From positions 30,012,874 to 30,076,873 of the forward strand of contig CM060195.1 of NCBI GenBank assembly GCA_030549335.1: a DNA stretch of 64,000 bases, read 5' to 3'. Below are positions 1 to 13,052 of this stretch, one piece after another. Position numbers and translations under genes: made by a program. Every line of letters starts with the position of its first letter. The first letter of the stretch is position 1. The notes beneath the pieces were generated by a model. It was not told the DNA's origin. It made no database searches and saw only the letters and a program-made list of their open reading frames with translations. Origin of the DNA: Pontederia crassipes. Taxonomy: Eukaryota; Streptophyta; Magnoliopsida; Commelinales; Pontederiaceae.

Positions 1-870
1 CAACAATTTTGATATTTCAAGAATTCTCGGTGATGGCGGTCATGGAACAGTATATAAAGGAATCTTATCATATCAACGAGTTGTTGCTATCAAACAATCA
101 AAAGTTACAGTGAAGAGGGAGATAGATCAATTCATAAATGAAGTTGTTGTTTTGTCTCAAATCAATCACAGGAATATCGTAAAACTTTATGGTTGTTGTC
201 TAGAGACCGAAGTTCCGTTGTTAGTCTATGAGTTCATATCTAATGGAACTCTTTATTATCATCTCCACAACCAAAATCACAAGGCATGCCTATCATGGAA
301 AGATCGTCTACGAATTGCTACGGAAGTCGCAGGAGCACTTGCATTCATATGCTTCCATATCTATTTTTCATAGGGATATGAAGTCTTCAAACATACTCTT
401 GGATGAATATTATACGGTGAAAGTATCAGACTTTGGAACCTCAAGGTTCATTCCCCTTGACCAAACACATATATTCACAGCTATACAAGGCACATTTGGC
501 TATTTAGATCTAGAGTACTACCGGACATGGAAACTCACGGAAAAAAGTGATGTGTATAGTTTTGGAGTAATTCTTTTGGAGCTTTTAATAGGAGAGAAGC
601 CCATCTCTTTTTCACAAAGTGAGGAGCAACCTAATAATGCAATTTCTTCAAGCAATTAAATATAATCGTCAATTTGAATTAATAGAGGCTCAAGTTATTG
701 AGGAAGGAACGAGAGAAGAGATCGTCAAAGTCACCAAAATAATAGAGATGTGCCTCAAGTTAAAAGGAAGCGAAAGACCTACTATGAGGGAAGTGGAAGT
801 ACAATTACGATCCTTGACAAGGGTTGAAGAGATCTCAAATGATGATCAAGAAATTCAACCTCTCCATTAA
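1..870 (+). pseudogene. WAK-like receptor kinase copy 1, kinase domain, 5' end outside window
   Basis: This is a broken wall-associated kinase gene. WAKs are plasma-membrane Ser/Thr receptor kinases that bind pectin outside the cell. Seen: glycine loop [11 protein letters not shown] at the start, the ATP-binding lysine in [16 protein letters not shown] (catalytic loop), DFGTS, an activation segment ending LDLEYY (usually DPE), then [15 protein letters not shown] and the C-lobe to a stop at 868-870. Compared with the other two copies in the window, 8 bases are missing just after position 340 (before the HRD motif) and one base near 628, so three reading frames are needed. The ectodomain and transmembrane parts would lie left of the window. 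The call is firm from the three-way alignment; expression is unknown. Confidence 0.9.
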
Positions 871-1060
871 GACAACCATGTTCTTCAAGGTTTGAAGTCG
901 TAACTGGCAAGTAGAGACTAGTTAACATGGCCTTAAGAGGTTATGGTTCCACCACCCACAATGAGTTTTATTTTATCTTTCCCTGTCATCTTTCATAGCT
1001 AGCGTATGTGAGCTAGTATGAAATGGTTATACATTATTTGATGTATTAAAACTTTTCTTC
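871..1060 (+). other. 3' flank shared by the WAK copies
   Basis: Non-coding sequence after the stop of WAK copy 1. It resembles the 3' flanks of copies 2 (19433-19600) and 3 (62045-62180): each has a 'ctagc/gctag' stretch, then 'ttgatgtattaaaact'-like sequence. This suggests that the duplication unit included the 3' UTR. No exact polyadenylation site can be fixed. Confidence 0.4.
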
Positions 1061-1391
1061 TTGTGGTTTTATATATGTGCTAAAAATCTTAAATTGGAGA
1101 AGAAAAAGTATTTGTTATTTTGAAGTTAAATGTCGCATTGCTTAAAGTATTATCTTTTTCCAATATATCTCATGAAAAAATTATATCAGCATGCATTCAC
1201 AAATCATGATGGCACCTTGCATACACACGTCCTTAATCATTGGGTCGGCATCATTTCGGTACAATAATTGCTAGTGGTCTATGTTTTGGACAATAAGTGT
1301 AATGATCCAACAACTTATGGATGGTGCAATCATAATTTGTGAGTACACACTAATATTCCTCCACATGAAAATCTATTTTATTAAGTATTGA

Positions 1392-1436
<45 letters not shown>

Positions 1437-3719
1437 CCAAATATATATCACCATTGATTTTTTTATAGAAATTTATGAATCAAAGTATGAAAATCTTTGA
1501 TAAGTGAGAACTTACATAGTTCAAAGAACTATATATCTTTTCTCAAAGGATTATTTACTTAAACCTTGCATAAACTATAATATTTTTTTTTCAATCTAAC
1601 ATTGAACTATGAACTTATTGTATGATGTTCTTAAATTTTACTGTGATTTCTGCTTAAGTCCTTCCATTAATCATTATGTCCTTAAGTCCTTCCATAATTT
1701 TTACTTAAGTCCTTTCGTGATATATCAAGTTGATAATTATGATCAATTAATCATTATGGTTGCTAGATAATGAATAAATTGATAATTATTGATTATGGTC
1801 AAAGATATTAAATATTAATATTAATATTAATTGATAATAGCTTAACAATTGATAATTTATATTAATATTAACATGGATGATTGAGAAAGATATTGGATCA
1901 TTATAGAGATTAATTGATATTGATTGATATCAAATTGAAAGATAGAATGGATAATTGATTATGAAAAATATTAATTGTTATTGATGAGTTCATTGATACA
2001 AATTTATTATTATTTATTAATAAATTTATTGTTGTTTGTATATACTCAATTGATGATTATTCATTCTTTTCAATTGATTATTTGATTGACTTTCATACCT
2101 TATTATTGAGTATTTTTATACTCATAAAAATTTTTCTTGTACTTGAATTTGTGCATGATAAATAGATGGTGATGGCAACTGATAATTTACTATGTCTGAA
2201 TATGAATATTATTAGAAACCTAATACTAATATAAATATATATGTATAACTCACAAGACATCAGGCATTATATAGCTTGCTTTCACTAAGATCGAATTTAT
2301 TGTATGAAAGTCTTATGCTTATAGAATCAATATATTAACTCATTAAAGTCAAAGAAAGAAACAAAATCAGCTCATAGAATTAGGTAGCTTCTCTAGGATG
2401 ACCTCTGATGCATGCAAAATACAACATATTTAAGTCTATCATTTTAATTAATTTTTCTATAATTTGATCATGGCATGCATAATTCTAGATAACTTTTAGT
2501 CGTAATTCCAAATTTATTGATTCTGACTATTAATGCTTTGAATATCTTAATTAAGAAGGCATTGACTTATTTTTTGTAATTACTTTGGAGGAAAAGCCGA
2601 ATTAATATTAAGTGGTTGATTATCGGACGGATTATATCACTTCAAACTTCAATCACAAGGCGCGAACTTCTTCTACTCATAGAGATTAATTCAGTCACAA
2701 TGTTAAAGTCCATAAACAATCAAGTGATATAAGGAGTTAAGGAGTATTTATCTTTATCGGGCCCCAATTCTCAGAGGCTTTATTTTTATTGGGCGAAAAA
2801 TATAATTGAGTTAATAAGCCATAATCACTTGGAATAAAGGGCGCCAAGTTCTTATCACTCTTATCCTTATGGGAGTGATGTAGTTATTGATCGAGATTTA
2901 TATCAACAAAGGGCTCTAAAGTGGATCAAGAGAAATTATATCACCCTTCATAAAAGGTGGGTATTGGAGGAATTATTATCAAAATGAGGGCGCCAACTTT
3001 GTATCATCAAGACAATAATTTATCTTGGGTGTTATAGTTTATCTTATAAATTTAACGGCACCATCATGAAGTCAGTTAAGTTTTGGCTAGGATTAAAATA
3101 AGGGAGTGAAGTTGAAGAAATTTTATCAAAAAAAAATTAATTTCAATCGTATGATATTAACGCCCATGATCAACTTAAAGCATGATGAATCGTCGATTAC
3201 AACTCGTGCCTTGGAGTTTGGTTTTCTTCCACATTGAGTCGAGAGTCTGTAGGCTTTGACTAAAAGAAAGAGAGTTGATCGGATAGCTGTTCCAGACGTT
3301 TTGACGACCATCCGAGGATCCTAACTTATTCTTGGTGTAATTCTTCTAATTATTATTTGTATTTTATTATTATCTATCTACAATTCTAGGATGAACTCCA
3401 TGTTTTTAGTTATTTTATTTATGAGACTTTCATTTGAAGGGAAATATTGTGAACCCTTATTTTATTATTGATTTTTTTATAATTTTTAATTACATTTAAT
3501 GCTTTCGATTTAATTATTTAAATTTTCAATTAAGTAATTACCAGTTTGTGGACTACTTAATTTTATATTTCATTTAGTCAAATTAAATCATTTATTGTGA
3601 AATTAAAAATTGACATAAGTTTAATAACTAGTGTGTGGAGAATTAGATCTGTGTGGTATGTTAATCTATACTAGTTTGTGAAGTGATTAATAGTTTAGAA
3701 TTTTTAATTATGATTAGTC
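1061..3719. other. Spacer without a recognisable gene
   Basis: AT-rich DNA. It holds a TA run at 1396-1432 and AT-rich inverted stretches near 1790-1990. Imperfect repeats around 2655, 2840 and 2990 each carry 'gcgc(c)aa' followed by TATCA-type words. The part from about 2600 to 3460 has the feel of decayed LTR sequence, but I could not find ends or coding domains. Short open frames here look random. Confidence 0.5.
1396..1432. repeat. (TA)n microsatellite
   Basis: About 18 uninterrupted TA dinucleotides, seen directly. Confidence 0.95.
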
Positions 3720-6700
3720 CTCACAATTGTGCGATGTCTCGCTATCTCTTCTTTGCCACAAAACTCATTGAACTTAGAACTATAGAATTCTAATACATTA
3801 TCAGTCCTTAGTCTCTAGGAAAATCTTCCATAACTTGAATATTTCAAATGCATCATCTTTATGCTTAAGAAAGTAGAACCAAACTTTTCTAAAGAATGCC
3901 ATCAATAAATATTAGTAAATACATATTTCCTCCTTTCGAAGGAACATGAGAAGGGCCCCATAAATTTGAATGAAATATAATTAAGAGTGTCTTTCGTCAT
4001 ATGAATGGCTGAGCTGAAACTAATTGTCCTTTGCTTTCCGAAGATACAATGCTCTCATAACTCTAATTTTTCAACTTTTGCACAAGGAAGAAGCCCTCTA
4101 TTATTAAGAACTTGCATGCCCTTCTCACTCATGTGGCACAAACGCATGTGCCATAACTTTGTACAATCTTCCTCTGAGGTAAATGAGATTGTTGCTAAAT
4201 CTATCACAATTAAACTTTGGATAACATACAAACTACTGTTTGAAGGCCTTTTATTAACACAAGAGCACCGTGAGAAAACTTCATTTCATTAGACTCAATA
4301 ACAACTTTGCAATTATTTGAGTTTAATACACCGAACGAAATGAGATTCTTCTTCAGATCAAAAACATGTCTAACTTTTGATAATGTTCTAATAATTTCAT
4401 CATGCATTTTAATCTAGATGGAGCTGATAACAACAATCTTAGAAGCAATATTGTTGTCCATAAGAACGACTCCACCTTCAACAAATTTGTACGTAGAGAA
4501 TCAATCTCGATTGGAACACATATGGTATGAGCATCCAAAATTAAAAAAAATCATTCATTTAATGATCTAAATTTATTTGATATCGTTACCAACAGAACAT
4601 CTTCATTCTCACTCTCAGCTACACTAGCATATGCAATATCAGTCTTTTGATTTCCTTTCTCATTATCCTCATTTATCTTTTTATTCTTGTTTTGTAATTT
4701 ATAACACTTTACTTTGATATGACTCTTCTTCTTACAATAATTGCAAATTTTATTTTTGTTCTTTGATTTCTTGCATGATGTCAATCTCTTACGATAGACC
4801 TGAGGCTTGATCATCAGATTTGTTGTTGGATCCCAACTCATTATCCAATTTTTTCTTAATTGAGAAGTATGCCTTTAACATCTTCAAAAGTGTGTTTGTC
4901 CCTATCGATCATAGTTTCTTTAAAGGTCCTATAAGGTAGAGAACACAAAAATAATAACGCTTGATTTTCATCATGACCTTGCCATTTGCGTTCTTCAAAT
5001 CATTTATAAGGACAATGATAATCGTGTAGTTATTCAATTATTTTAGTATAATTATCGTCAAGATTGATGTGTTTTATATTATTTCATCTTTAATCATCAA
5101 AGATTTCAAAATCTACATTATTGTTTGATTTGTTTCAGGAACCATAAAAATCTAGCAAAAGTTTGGCAAAAACACATCTATAAAGACTCAATACGGGCAG
5201 CCAGTATTAAAACTCTTCAGGCCATATTGAGCTCGTAGTAAAAAATACAGGCTGATCGTATTTTTACCACTTTGCCCGTATTAAAGCCAGTCAAATCATA
5301 TTGATCGCGCATTAGAAAATATGGGCAGACTATATTTAAGCCACTTTGCCCGTATTAAAGTCCTTCAAACTGTATCACGCTACAGAATCAATACGGCTTG
5401 ATCCAACAGACCGTAACACCTCATCCTAGGTCATATTGGACCTATTTTGGTTGTATTGGGCTAATTTTTGAAATATTTTGGACATTTTTGTAATCTTAAT
5501 TTAAGGAGACTATAAAAAAGATTTTTGGAGACGAAAATATGAGTCTAGACCTTGTTTTTTAGAAGATCAAGATCGCTGGGATGAAAACACTTATTTTTCT
5601 TTGTATTTCTGTACCTTTCTTAAACTTAATCTCATTCTCTTTTCATGAAATCTTACGTTTAGATGATGATTTCTTTCTCTATGCTTGACTAAACTTCTTT
5701 TTCTAGGGTTTGATGAAACATAGGGTTGATCTTTAAGAAATATTTTTATTTGATCTGATGTGTTTTCATGTGCTTGACGAAATGCTCATATTAAATTAAT
5801 CACCTAATTAAGCGACTTAAGATCTTCTTGATTACGAAAGTAGTTTATTAAGATTAGTTAAAATAAATGATATGAAATGTACTATTTCTTAGAAATAAGA
5901 ATAATAATTTTACTCATGAATCTTGGTTTATAATGCAATTAAAATAATTTAAATGACCACGAAAGTAGACGTTTATTATTTTAATTAGAATTGTGTTTGA
6001 CTGAAGAGGAGATGCATGACTGTTGAAGATTGAGTGGAACACTAATAATTTTATTATCTCTAAATTTCCGATGATCAATACCCTAGGTGAATTCAAAATC
6101 TTAGAACTTTTATTCTCATTTGTTTCTCGTAATTAATTCTCATCATTTTCTGCACAAGCACTTCACTTTTATTTATTTTTTTATTATTATTTCACATCTT
6201 GCTGACCGTTTAGATATCATTTAGAATCATATAATTCTAATACTTGAATTCTTCCTTATGGGACGATATTTTATATATAAGGACATTGACTTCGTATACT
6301 TGCGGGAGATTTGTCAGGTAACAAACTCACTAATATGTGATTTGATCAATGTACCTTCGGCCATACGAAAGGTGTATAGTCATTACTTCAACACAAGTCG
6401 ATTTGCTATGATTTTGTCAAATACAGAGTTTCTAACTTCGTTCAGAGATCAATCGACATCTTTTCTGCGAAAACTTCCTAAAGAACATCGTTGGATAGGC
6501 ACAATTGGATTGCAGACATGGCTCTCTCATCAAGTTCCTCGCAGACAGATATCTCCATGGATTTAGACTTTTGACCCGATAGCACCTTCTTTAACCCATT
6601 TTGAACTAGGATAGCAAGAATCCGAACTTTCCACAAATTGAAGTTTGTGTTTCTGTCGAGCTTCTCGATGTCGAACTTCGTTGTACTAATCTTTGCCGAA

Positions 6701-7000
6701 AAACTCAACTCTAATACTAATTTGTTGAGAATATTGCACCAAAGATCAATGAATAATCAAGATAACGAAATAGAGAAATAGAAGAGAAGATGAACATAAT
6801 AATTTAACGTAGTAAAACTCTTTTGATCAATGTAAAACATTCACAAGCAAAGAAGATTACCGTCAGAAAAAATCTACTTCGAGCAAAAGATAGTACATCG
6901 TGATAAAACCCTAACGTTCATATATAACTATCCAAACCCTCAGCTTCCGCCACATATCCTCATTTTTTATTCTTTAATAATTTTAAGTACAAGATACATA
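3720..7000 (-). mobile_element. Copia (Ty1) retrotransposon fossil A, broken
   Basis: Remains of a Ty1/Copia element read on the - strand. From the right come: a gag N-terminus (6708 down to about 6330, with KFD...LWKVRILAILVQNGL and the ILCL-type segment), more gag (5060-4860), a zinc knuckle of the form CNYCKKKSHIKVKCY (about 4720), protease and pre-integrase remains (4540-4100, with VRHVFDLKKNLISFG), and an integrase fragment (about 3830-3740, with LRTDNVLEFYSSKFNEFCG). Reverse transcriptase and RNase H are absent, so the left end is truncated. A weak initiator-Met primer-binding-site match lies just right of gag (about 6710), and LTR-like DNA starting TGTTGAGA follows from 6722; the outer LTR end was not located. 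The element is old, with many breaks, and is interrupted by the insertion at about 5065-6316. Confidence 0.8.
5065..6316 (+). mobile_element. LTR-like insertion nested in Copia fossil A
   Basis: This stretch separates two parts of the fossil's gag. It starts TGATGTG and ends near TTTGTCA. Its final 80 bases, with a 'gggacgatatttta...cttgcgggag' pattern, resemble the LTR end of the Gypsy-type element at 34550-34635. It contains repeated 'ccactttgcccgtattaaag' words at about 5267 and 5340. A solo LTR of the Athila/Tat type is the likeliest reading. No clean target duplication was found, so the ends are approximate. Confidence 0.45.
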
Positions 7001-7816
7001 ATTTAAGGCATATATATTTATATTGTAAAAATAAAATTACTAAAAAGTTTAATAATCTAACGTTTTTTTGGATCATTTAGCAAGTGGGTTAAATTTGAAA
7101 TGAGAAGTCCAAGAAAAATTAGTACACCCTTTTTTAAATAATATTTGAAATTATGTACATACAAGGTCAGAGCTAGGAGTGTTTGGGGCCTGGCTCCCTC
7201 CCCAACAATATATACACATATATATAGTAAAAAATAAAAATATAGATATTACCATATAATGTAAAGGTTATTTTAATATTTTATAAATTCTGAAAATTGT
7301 TTTAGTACGTTTCGTTTTGTTATATATATATATATGTGTGTGAGTGTGTTTGTGTGTTAAAAATCAATATTGTAACATAATATTCTAATCTGTTTAAAAA
7401 CTAAAATTTAATATTTCGTCTGGACGCACAAAAAAAAAACCTTATCTATAAGGCTATAAGACACTTTCATAGTTTAATGTGACAAACTCTTTTATCAAGT
7501 ATAATTAATATCTGACTAATCCAGAATAGCCAGCAGAATAGTCTCAAGAAAAGTTGGTGACCCATATGATCATATCAATCAGATAATAAATGAACCCTCT
7601 ACAAGGATAATTACAGTCGGTCGACGCTACAGAGTAGTCGTTGAAAGACTTGAAGGGGTCTGGTCAACAATGAATTAATATCATATTATAAATGCCATGA
7701 TCTGCACTATTATGGTGGTCCAGAATGATTTCCGTGCGCTATATCATATGCTTGGAGTGGCACCTGATTTTGAATCAAGCAAAACAAAATATTGGCCGAA
7801 TTGGAATTACCTAAAC
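7001..7816. other. Upstream region of WAK copy 2
   Basis: AT-rich, with no gene seen. It holds a short TA/TG run at 7321-7357. The last 150 bases precede the signal-peptide ATG of WAK copy 2 and probably contain its former promoter. Confidence 0.5.
7684..7693 (+). promoter_or_regulatory. Possible TATA box of WAK copy 2
   Basis: TATTATAAAT lies 124 bases before the chosen ATG at 7817, a plausible spacing for a TATA box plus a short 5' UTR. In AT-rich DNA such a match is weak evidence. Confidence 0.25.
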
Positions 7817-9310
7817 ATGAGGACACCGCCATTGTTGTATCTGTTTGTACTCCTCGTGGTATTTCTCACTTCATCAAGAGCAGATGATAGCATAAGTTTC
7901 CCCCTTCCTTCCTACTGCCCAAAGAGTTGTGGATCGATCACCTTCGACTAACCTTTTGGCGTCGGCCATGGCTGCTTCCGGCCAGGCTTCGACCTCACCT
8001 GCGATGATACTACCAATCCACCCAAGCTCTTCTTGGGCAACAGATCCAGCGGCGTCGAGGTCGTCAGCAACATCAGCGCCGGTACCATATATTCCTTGAG
8101 TAACGACTTTTCTGTTAAGGCCCCAGCTGCCATAATGCGTGTCAACGACAACTTCTCCTACACCTCGTGGACAGCTCCGGCAAACGCACCATACATTTTC
8201 TCCGCCGACGAAGTCGAATTCTTGGTGGTCGGTTGCAGCGCCATCGGATCTCTGGTGGATCTAACAAGCAATCAAACACTTGCGACTTGCAATACCACGT
8301 GTCCCGACGAAGGCTATAACTTTACTGACCAGGATTCCTGCAACGGTGCCGCGGGGTGCTGCAGCGTTCCGCTAGATAGGGACGTACAATCTTACGGTAT
8401 TCAATTGTCCCGGACAAGTCACAGCCGGACGGTTAATGCTTCCGCTGTCAAGGGGTCCTTGTCAATTTCGTCAATTGGCATGAAGTGGTACATAAGCGAT
8501 CACCGCTCCTGCAAAGACGCAGAGAAGGAACTGAAGACCTACGCTTGCCAGAGTGAATACAGCTACTGCAGACTTAACCAAAACAATGGTGTTCCTTCGG
8601 GGTACACGTGCGCCTGTTCAGCAAGTGGCAACCCGTACTTGCCTGACGGCTGTGAAGGTGATTCTTACTACCTAAACTCTCTCCCCACAAATATATCGCA
8701 TGAACTTTAGAAGGAAGCAAAGCGAAAGCTTTTATTATGTAATTAATTATTCAACAAATAACATGTCACATGATAAGCCTCTAACCACCCACCGGGTAAC
8801 TAATTGCAGATCCGTCGATAAGTAGCATTCCATCGTTAACAGTTGTTCCACCAGCTAATTGTTCAACCAAATGTGGAAACATCACCATGCCGTTTCCATT
8901 TGGGTTAGAGTCAGAGAAGGGCTGCTCCAGAGACATATGGTTGTCTCTTGTTTGCGACGAAACGCTCGATCCTCCGGTCCTCACCCTGTATAACTCGGAT
9001 ATGTTTGGTGAAATCAGAAACATCATGTTGGAGGAAGGGCAAATGGAAGCGATATCATCAGAACCGTACAAGGCTTCGTTGGTGCCGAACCACAGCCTGG
9101 CCTTTCAGTTACTTGAAAGCGAAACAATTTACAAGTGGGAAATATCAGACCAGTTCTCCTGCGCGGTAGCCGAGGTGAAAAGTAAAATATTCGCATGCCG
9201 CAGCAGCAACAGCAGATGCGTCGATACAGTCGTTGCTGGAGTTCAGGGGTACAACTGCAAATGCGCTGATGGCTTTCGAGGAAATCCATACGTTCGTGAT
9301 GGCTGCATAG
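7817..9310 (+). pseudogene. WAK-like receptor kinase copy 2, ectodomain (two exons)
   Basis: Pectin-binding ectodomain of a WAK. Exon 1 (7817-8657, 280 codons, phase 1) starts at an ATG followed by a typical signal peptide, MRTPPLLYLFVLLVVFL. Next come a galacturonan-binding module (CPKSCGSITFD...PFGVGHGC), a WAK-associated region and a closing Cys-rich piece ending LPDGCE. The intron 8658-8809 has GT...TTGCAG borders. Exon 2 (8810-9310) encodes a second module (NCSTKCGNITMPFPFGLES...GYNCKCADGFRGNPYVRDGC) and ends at ATAG/GTACTT, again phase 1. The only coding lesion is an in-frame TAA at 7949-7951 (codon 45), where the family has Tyr (FDYPFG). The upstream ATG at 7697 is in frame but would put the signal peptide inside the protein, so I prefer 7817. 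The EGF exon and half of the kinase exon are gone; what remains of the kinase is at 18790. Confidence 0.88.
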
Positions 9311-10168
9311 GTACTTTGTTTTTCTTCGTTTCTGAATCGCATCAACAAAACTAGTACTAAGTTTAGATCTGAAAATTTTGTTTAAGCTTTTGAATCATGC
9401 ATTTGTTTTCCTTTGTGGTGATGCGCACGAAAAAGAAAAAGAAAAAGGATGGAAAGTCTAAATCCAAGATGAGGTTTTTTATTCATTAAATAACATGACA
9501 TTTCGGAAATGAACATTATGTGGATGACAAATAAAAGAAAAACTGGTTAGTCATTATTGATATTTTCATATTGAAATTATAATTACCAGTCAACTCAGGT
9601 TGATTCGACTCAATTTAATCATTTTTTTTACACTAGGGTTAGATCATAACAAATTAACTGGAACTAGCAGTAGTAAATCCAGGTCAGCGCTCATTGATCT
9701 GAAGAAGAAAATATTATTAAAAATTAGTTTATTTTAGAATTAATTACATTATTATTTCCTTAATCTTATTTTACTTTAATAACTGTTACTCTTGTTTTAT
9801 TTTAAACTTAATTTCTTTTCTTAAATTGATAAAGCCACAAATTCGAAAAAGAAGCTCTCAATTCCAACAAAATTCCAATTCATTAGCATGACGCATACCT
9901 ATTGCAAGTAGGGGTCTTCAACGAGTCGGGTCGACAAACCCACCCCGACCCAAACTGATTTGGGTCGGATCTGATCGTTGGTCGGGTTGGACCCGATCCG
10001 ACCCGAACTCGATCCAACCATGGGTCGGATCGGGTACGGGTTGGATTTTTCTAATCCGAGTCGTCCTGATTTTTTTTAATTTTTTATTTAAATTTAAGTC
10101 TATATTTGATTTAAAAAAATTAAAAAATATTTTAAGGACATATATAATATTACATAGTTAGAAGTTTT
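9311..10168. other. Intron remnant of WAK copy 2
   Basis: Starts with the GT donor after exon 2. It is AT-rich with no coding signal, and it holds the hAT-like repeat at 9905-10080. It stops at the CACTA terminus at 10169. Confidence 0.55.
9905..10080. mobile_element. hAT-like MITE fragment
   Basis: Begins 'taggggtcttcaacgagtc' and continues with dense GGGTCGG/CCGACCC words. This is the end structure common to small plant hAT-type elements (TAGGGGTGTCAACGGG...). The opposite end is not found before the CACTA terminus, so it is probably a truncated copy. Confidence 0.45.
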
Positions 10169-10800
10169 CACTACAAGAGAAATCACATCTAAGGACGCAA
10201 ATTTATATTTTTATGGATGCATTTTTTGCGTCTTCGAACAGGTCACCTGCACTTTTAAAAGCGATCTTATTCTTGGTGTCGAAAATAATATTAGGGACAT
10301 TAACATTTTATGTTGTTAACGTGTGTCTCAAATATTAAGACACTTATTGCTCTGTCTCTAATCAATATTGTTAAATTGCAAACGCTATTTTTTGCGTCAT
10401 CCACTTGCGACTCTATTTTAACCACGCAATTACATGTGTCGTCGGCTGACGTTGTTAAGTTAAAGACATTTTAGCTTATGTTGTTAGCTTACGTCATTAA
10501 CAAATTCACTTGCACTTTTCAAAGTGTCCTTATTTTTTGTGTCAAAATTTTTAAAACGCTAATATTTGCATCATTATCATGCGACACAAATGTGAAGACA
10601 TTATCGTTTACGTTATTAATTTGTGTTGCTAAATTGAAGACGCTATTTGATATTGTATCACTAGCGTCTCTAATGTAAGGACGTTGCTATATGCATCATT
10701 GTTAAGTGTTACCAATTAAGAACGTTATAACAAGCGTCATAAATCAATATTGTAAATTTAGGGACACTTTTATTTTGTGTCTTCAATTCTTTTTTATATA
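10169..10800. repeat. CACTA left terminal and subterminal repeats
   Basis: After the terminal repeat, words such as TTGCGTC, GACGC and GTGTCTT recur in both orientations at short spacing. In En/Spm such arrays bind the TNPA protein. Here that role is inferred from family and position only. Confidence 0.6.
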
Positions 10801-11211
10801 TTTATTTTAAAATGTCACATTTGAAAATTGGCACATGCTAAAAAATGTCCTTAGTTGTTATTTAAATATGCATAATTAGTGTCTTAAATTATATTATTAT
10901 TTTATAAATATTAATTCATTATATCATTTAACATGTATATATATATATATGACGATTTTGCAGGCCAGATAAATAGAATATAAGTAAGAAGTCAATCTAG
11001 ATATCAAACTAAAAATTCTGAAGAATTTGTGACACATTGTTTTTTAATCACACACATCTCTAGTGAAAAAAAGAAAAATATGATAGATCTAAAAATCTCT
11101 AACAAAAGACATTTGAAGCTTTATCATTCTCTGCAATCTTCAAGTTCTTTGGCCATGTCCCTGTAAAAAACAAAATAATAAATTTATAAGTATCAAAATG
11201 TACAATTATCG

Positions 11212-12925
11212 TCAATAGTATACTTTTACATCATACAAATTAGAAAAAGAAGGAAGAGTGCTCAATTGTGAATGTGATAATTCATCTTCATTTCCTCGGT
11301 TAAAATGTCCTACTAATGATGTTATGGTATCAATTTGAGCTTGCATATCTAATATTTGTTGTCGATGATTATTTTCCATTTCCTGTATTTTATTTTGAAA
11401 TTGAGATTCCATTTCATCACGTTCACGTCGCACAATTTCCTCTGCATGAGCTTGCACCAGTTGCTCAATATTAATACTTTCAGTATTCATTCTTGCACAT
11501 CTTTGAGATCCTTGTATTTGTCTAGCACTAACACCAAGTCCATAACCTACTATTGGACCATATTGATCAGGCCTAATCACTTCATTATATACTTGATCTT
11601 CTATATTGGCATGTTTACTTTCTTGAGAGTTTGCAATTCGTTCTGTCATTAATGTAGTAGCTCTTTCCTGTGGTGCATAAAAAAATGTTTCAATGTATTT
11701 AATAACTATTTTTTCAATAGCAATAACTTATGAAGTTAAAAAGATGCATAAAATATTTATTCAATTGAAAAAATAAATTGAATTCATACCACATTATTTT
11801 TCCTTTCTGGCATAAAGAAAAGTATAGAATTAAAATGCAAAGTTAAATTAATAGATAAACTTATTCATACCACAAGTTGCTCAGAAGCTTGATTCACGAA
11901 TCCTCCATCTTTGTGCTTGTGAATTATAGAATACCATTCCATAGGAGTAGGATCTCTATTATGCTTCTTTTTCTATGAAAAAATTATATAAGAGCAATCA
12001 ATTATGGAAATTTATATTATTCAAATTTATTTATGTAAAATAAAAATACATACAAATAACCGCTTCTTTCGAGCAAAACTTTGGGACCTTATTGTGTGAG
12101 GAGCAACTTGATGTGCACGAGCTCTTTTACCTATTGCAGAAATATTCTAACAAATAACAAAAAAATCAGTATCACAAGAACCATATTTATTTAATATTAT
12201 ATAAATTTGAAATTATTACCTTCCCTTTTTTCGAGAACCAATAATGGACTAGATCAATCCATTGTTGAGAGTTCTGACCTCCCATCCAACATATGTTTTG
12301 CTTTGAGATTTGACTTATAACTTCTCCATTTCTTAGCAGTTGAATTTAGAATCCATTTATCAACTTCAGAACTAGGAGGAAGAACAATTTTTTCCTGTAG
12401 CAAATAAATGAATTATCATATATATGAAATACGTAAAAATAATAATAGTTAAGCAAACACAAATAATATCTTTTACCCGAGCTAAACCAATCACTCCTTT
12501 TTTAAAAGTATTAGGCATCCGTATCCAACTTAGACAATTTAAAGGGCACAAATTTGGTCTTCGAGCAACTGTACCCAGCCATCCACCCAAAACCCTTCCA
12601 GCTCTATTATCGGGTTGGTGAAACTCATTACATTCGACGATGATACGATCACCATCACGAAGATTTCACACATCTTTTCCACGAAAAGGTCCACTTTTTA
12701 GTCGTGTGCTCTCATCATTACCTAAATGTGCGTATATTTATATATTAATCAAAGTGTCAATAGAAAAGCTAAAACAATAAAAATAAAATATATTATTTAC
12801 TTACTTTGTATTATGAGATCAATATCATCTTCGTCTTCACCATTAACATCAGGAGAGCGTACTTGTTCTTCATGAATATCATCTTGTAAATTAGCATGTT
12901 CAGGAGAATTATTTTGAGAATCCAT
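11212..12925 (-). pseudogene. TNPA-like second CACTA gene (Ptta/En/Spm transposase type)
   Basis: A multi-exon gene, likely for the subterminal-repeat-binding protein of the transposon. The start ATG at 12925 opens MDSQNNSPEHANLQ followed by an acidic stretch. The next exon (about 12720-12480) gives GDRIIVECNEF...GTVARRPNLCPL. Another (about 12397-12225) has DKWILNSTAKKWRSYKSNLK, then short exons with GKRARAHQVAPHTIRSQSFARKK and PTPMEWYSIIHKHKDGGFVNQASEQLV. The last exon (11660-11212) has PIVGYGLGVSA and a coiled coil (EIVRRERDEMESQFQNKIQE). This order matches the plant Ptta/En/Spm transposase family. Splice borders GT/AG are visible at most joints. There is an in-frame stop at 12666-12668 and at least one frame change in the third exon, so it is not functional. 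Confidence 0.75.
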
Positions 12926-13052
12926 GAAGCCTGCAAAAATAAAATTTTACTACTAAGAATAACGTTAGAATATTATATTGTTATGTATATTCTTCAAACA
13001 TGTAAAATATTAACAAAAGTTTTAAATCAATTATATTATTGATAATCAGCTC

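Noticed and set aside
7697-7816. Upstream in-frame ATG for WAK copy 2
   Set aside because: It would place the signal peptide 40 residues inside the protein; the ATG at 7817 gives a normal signal peptide.
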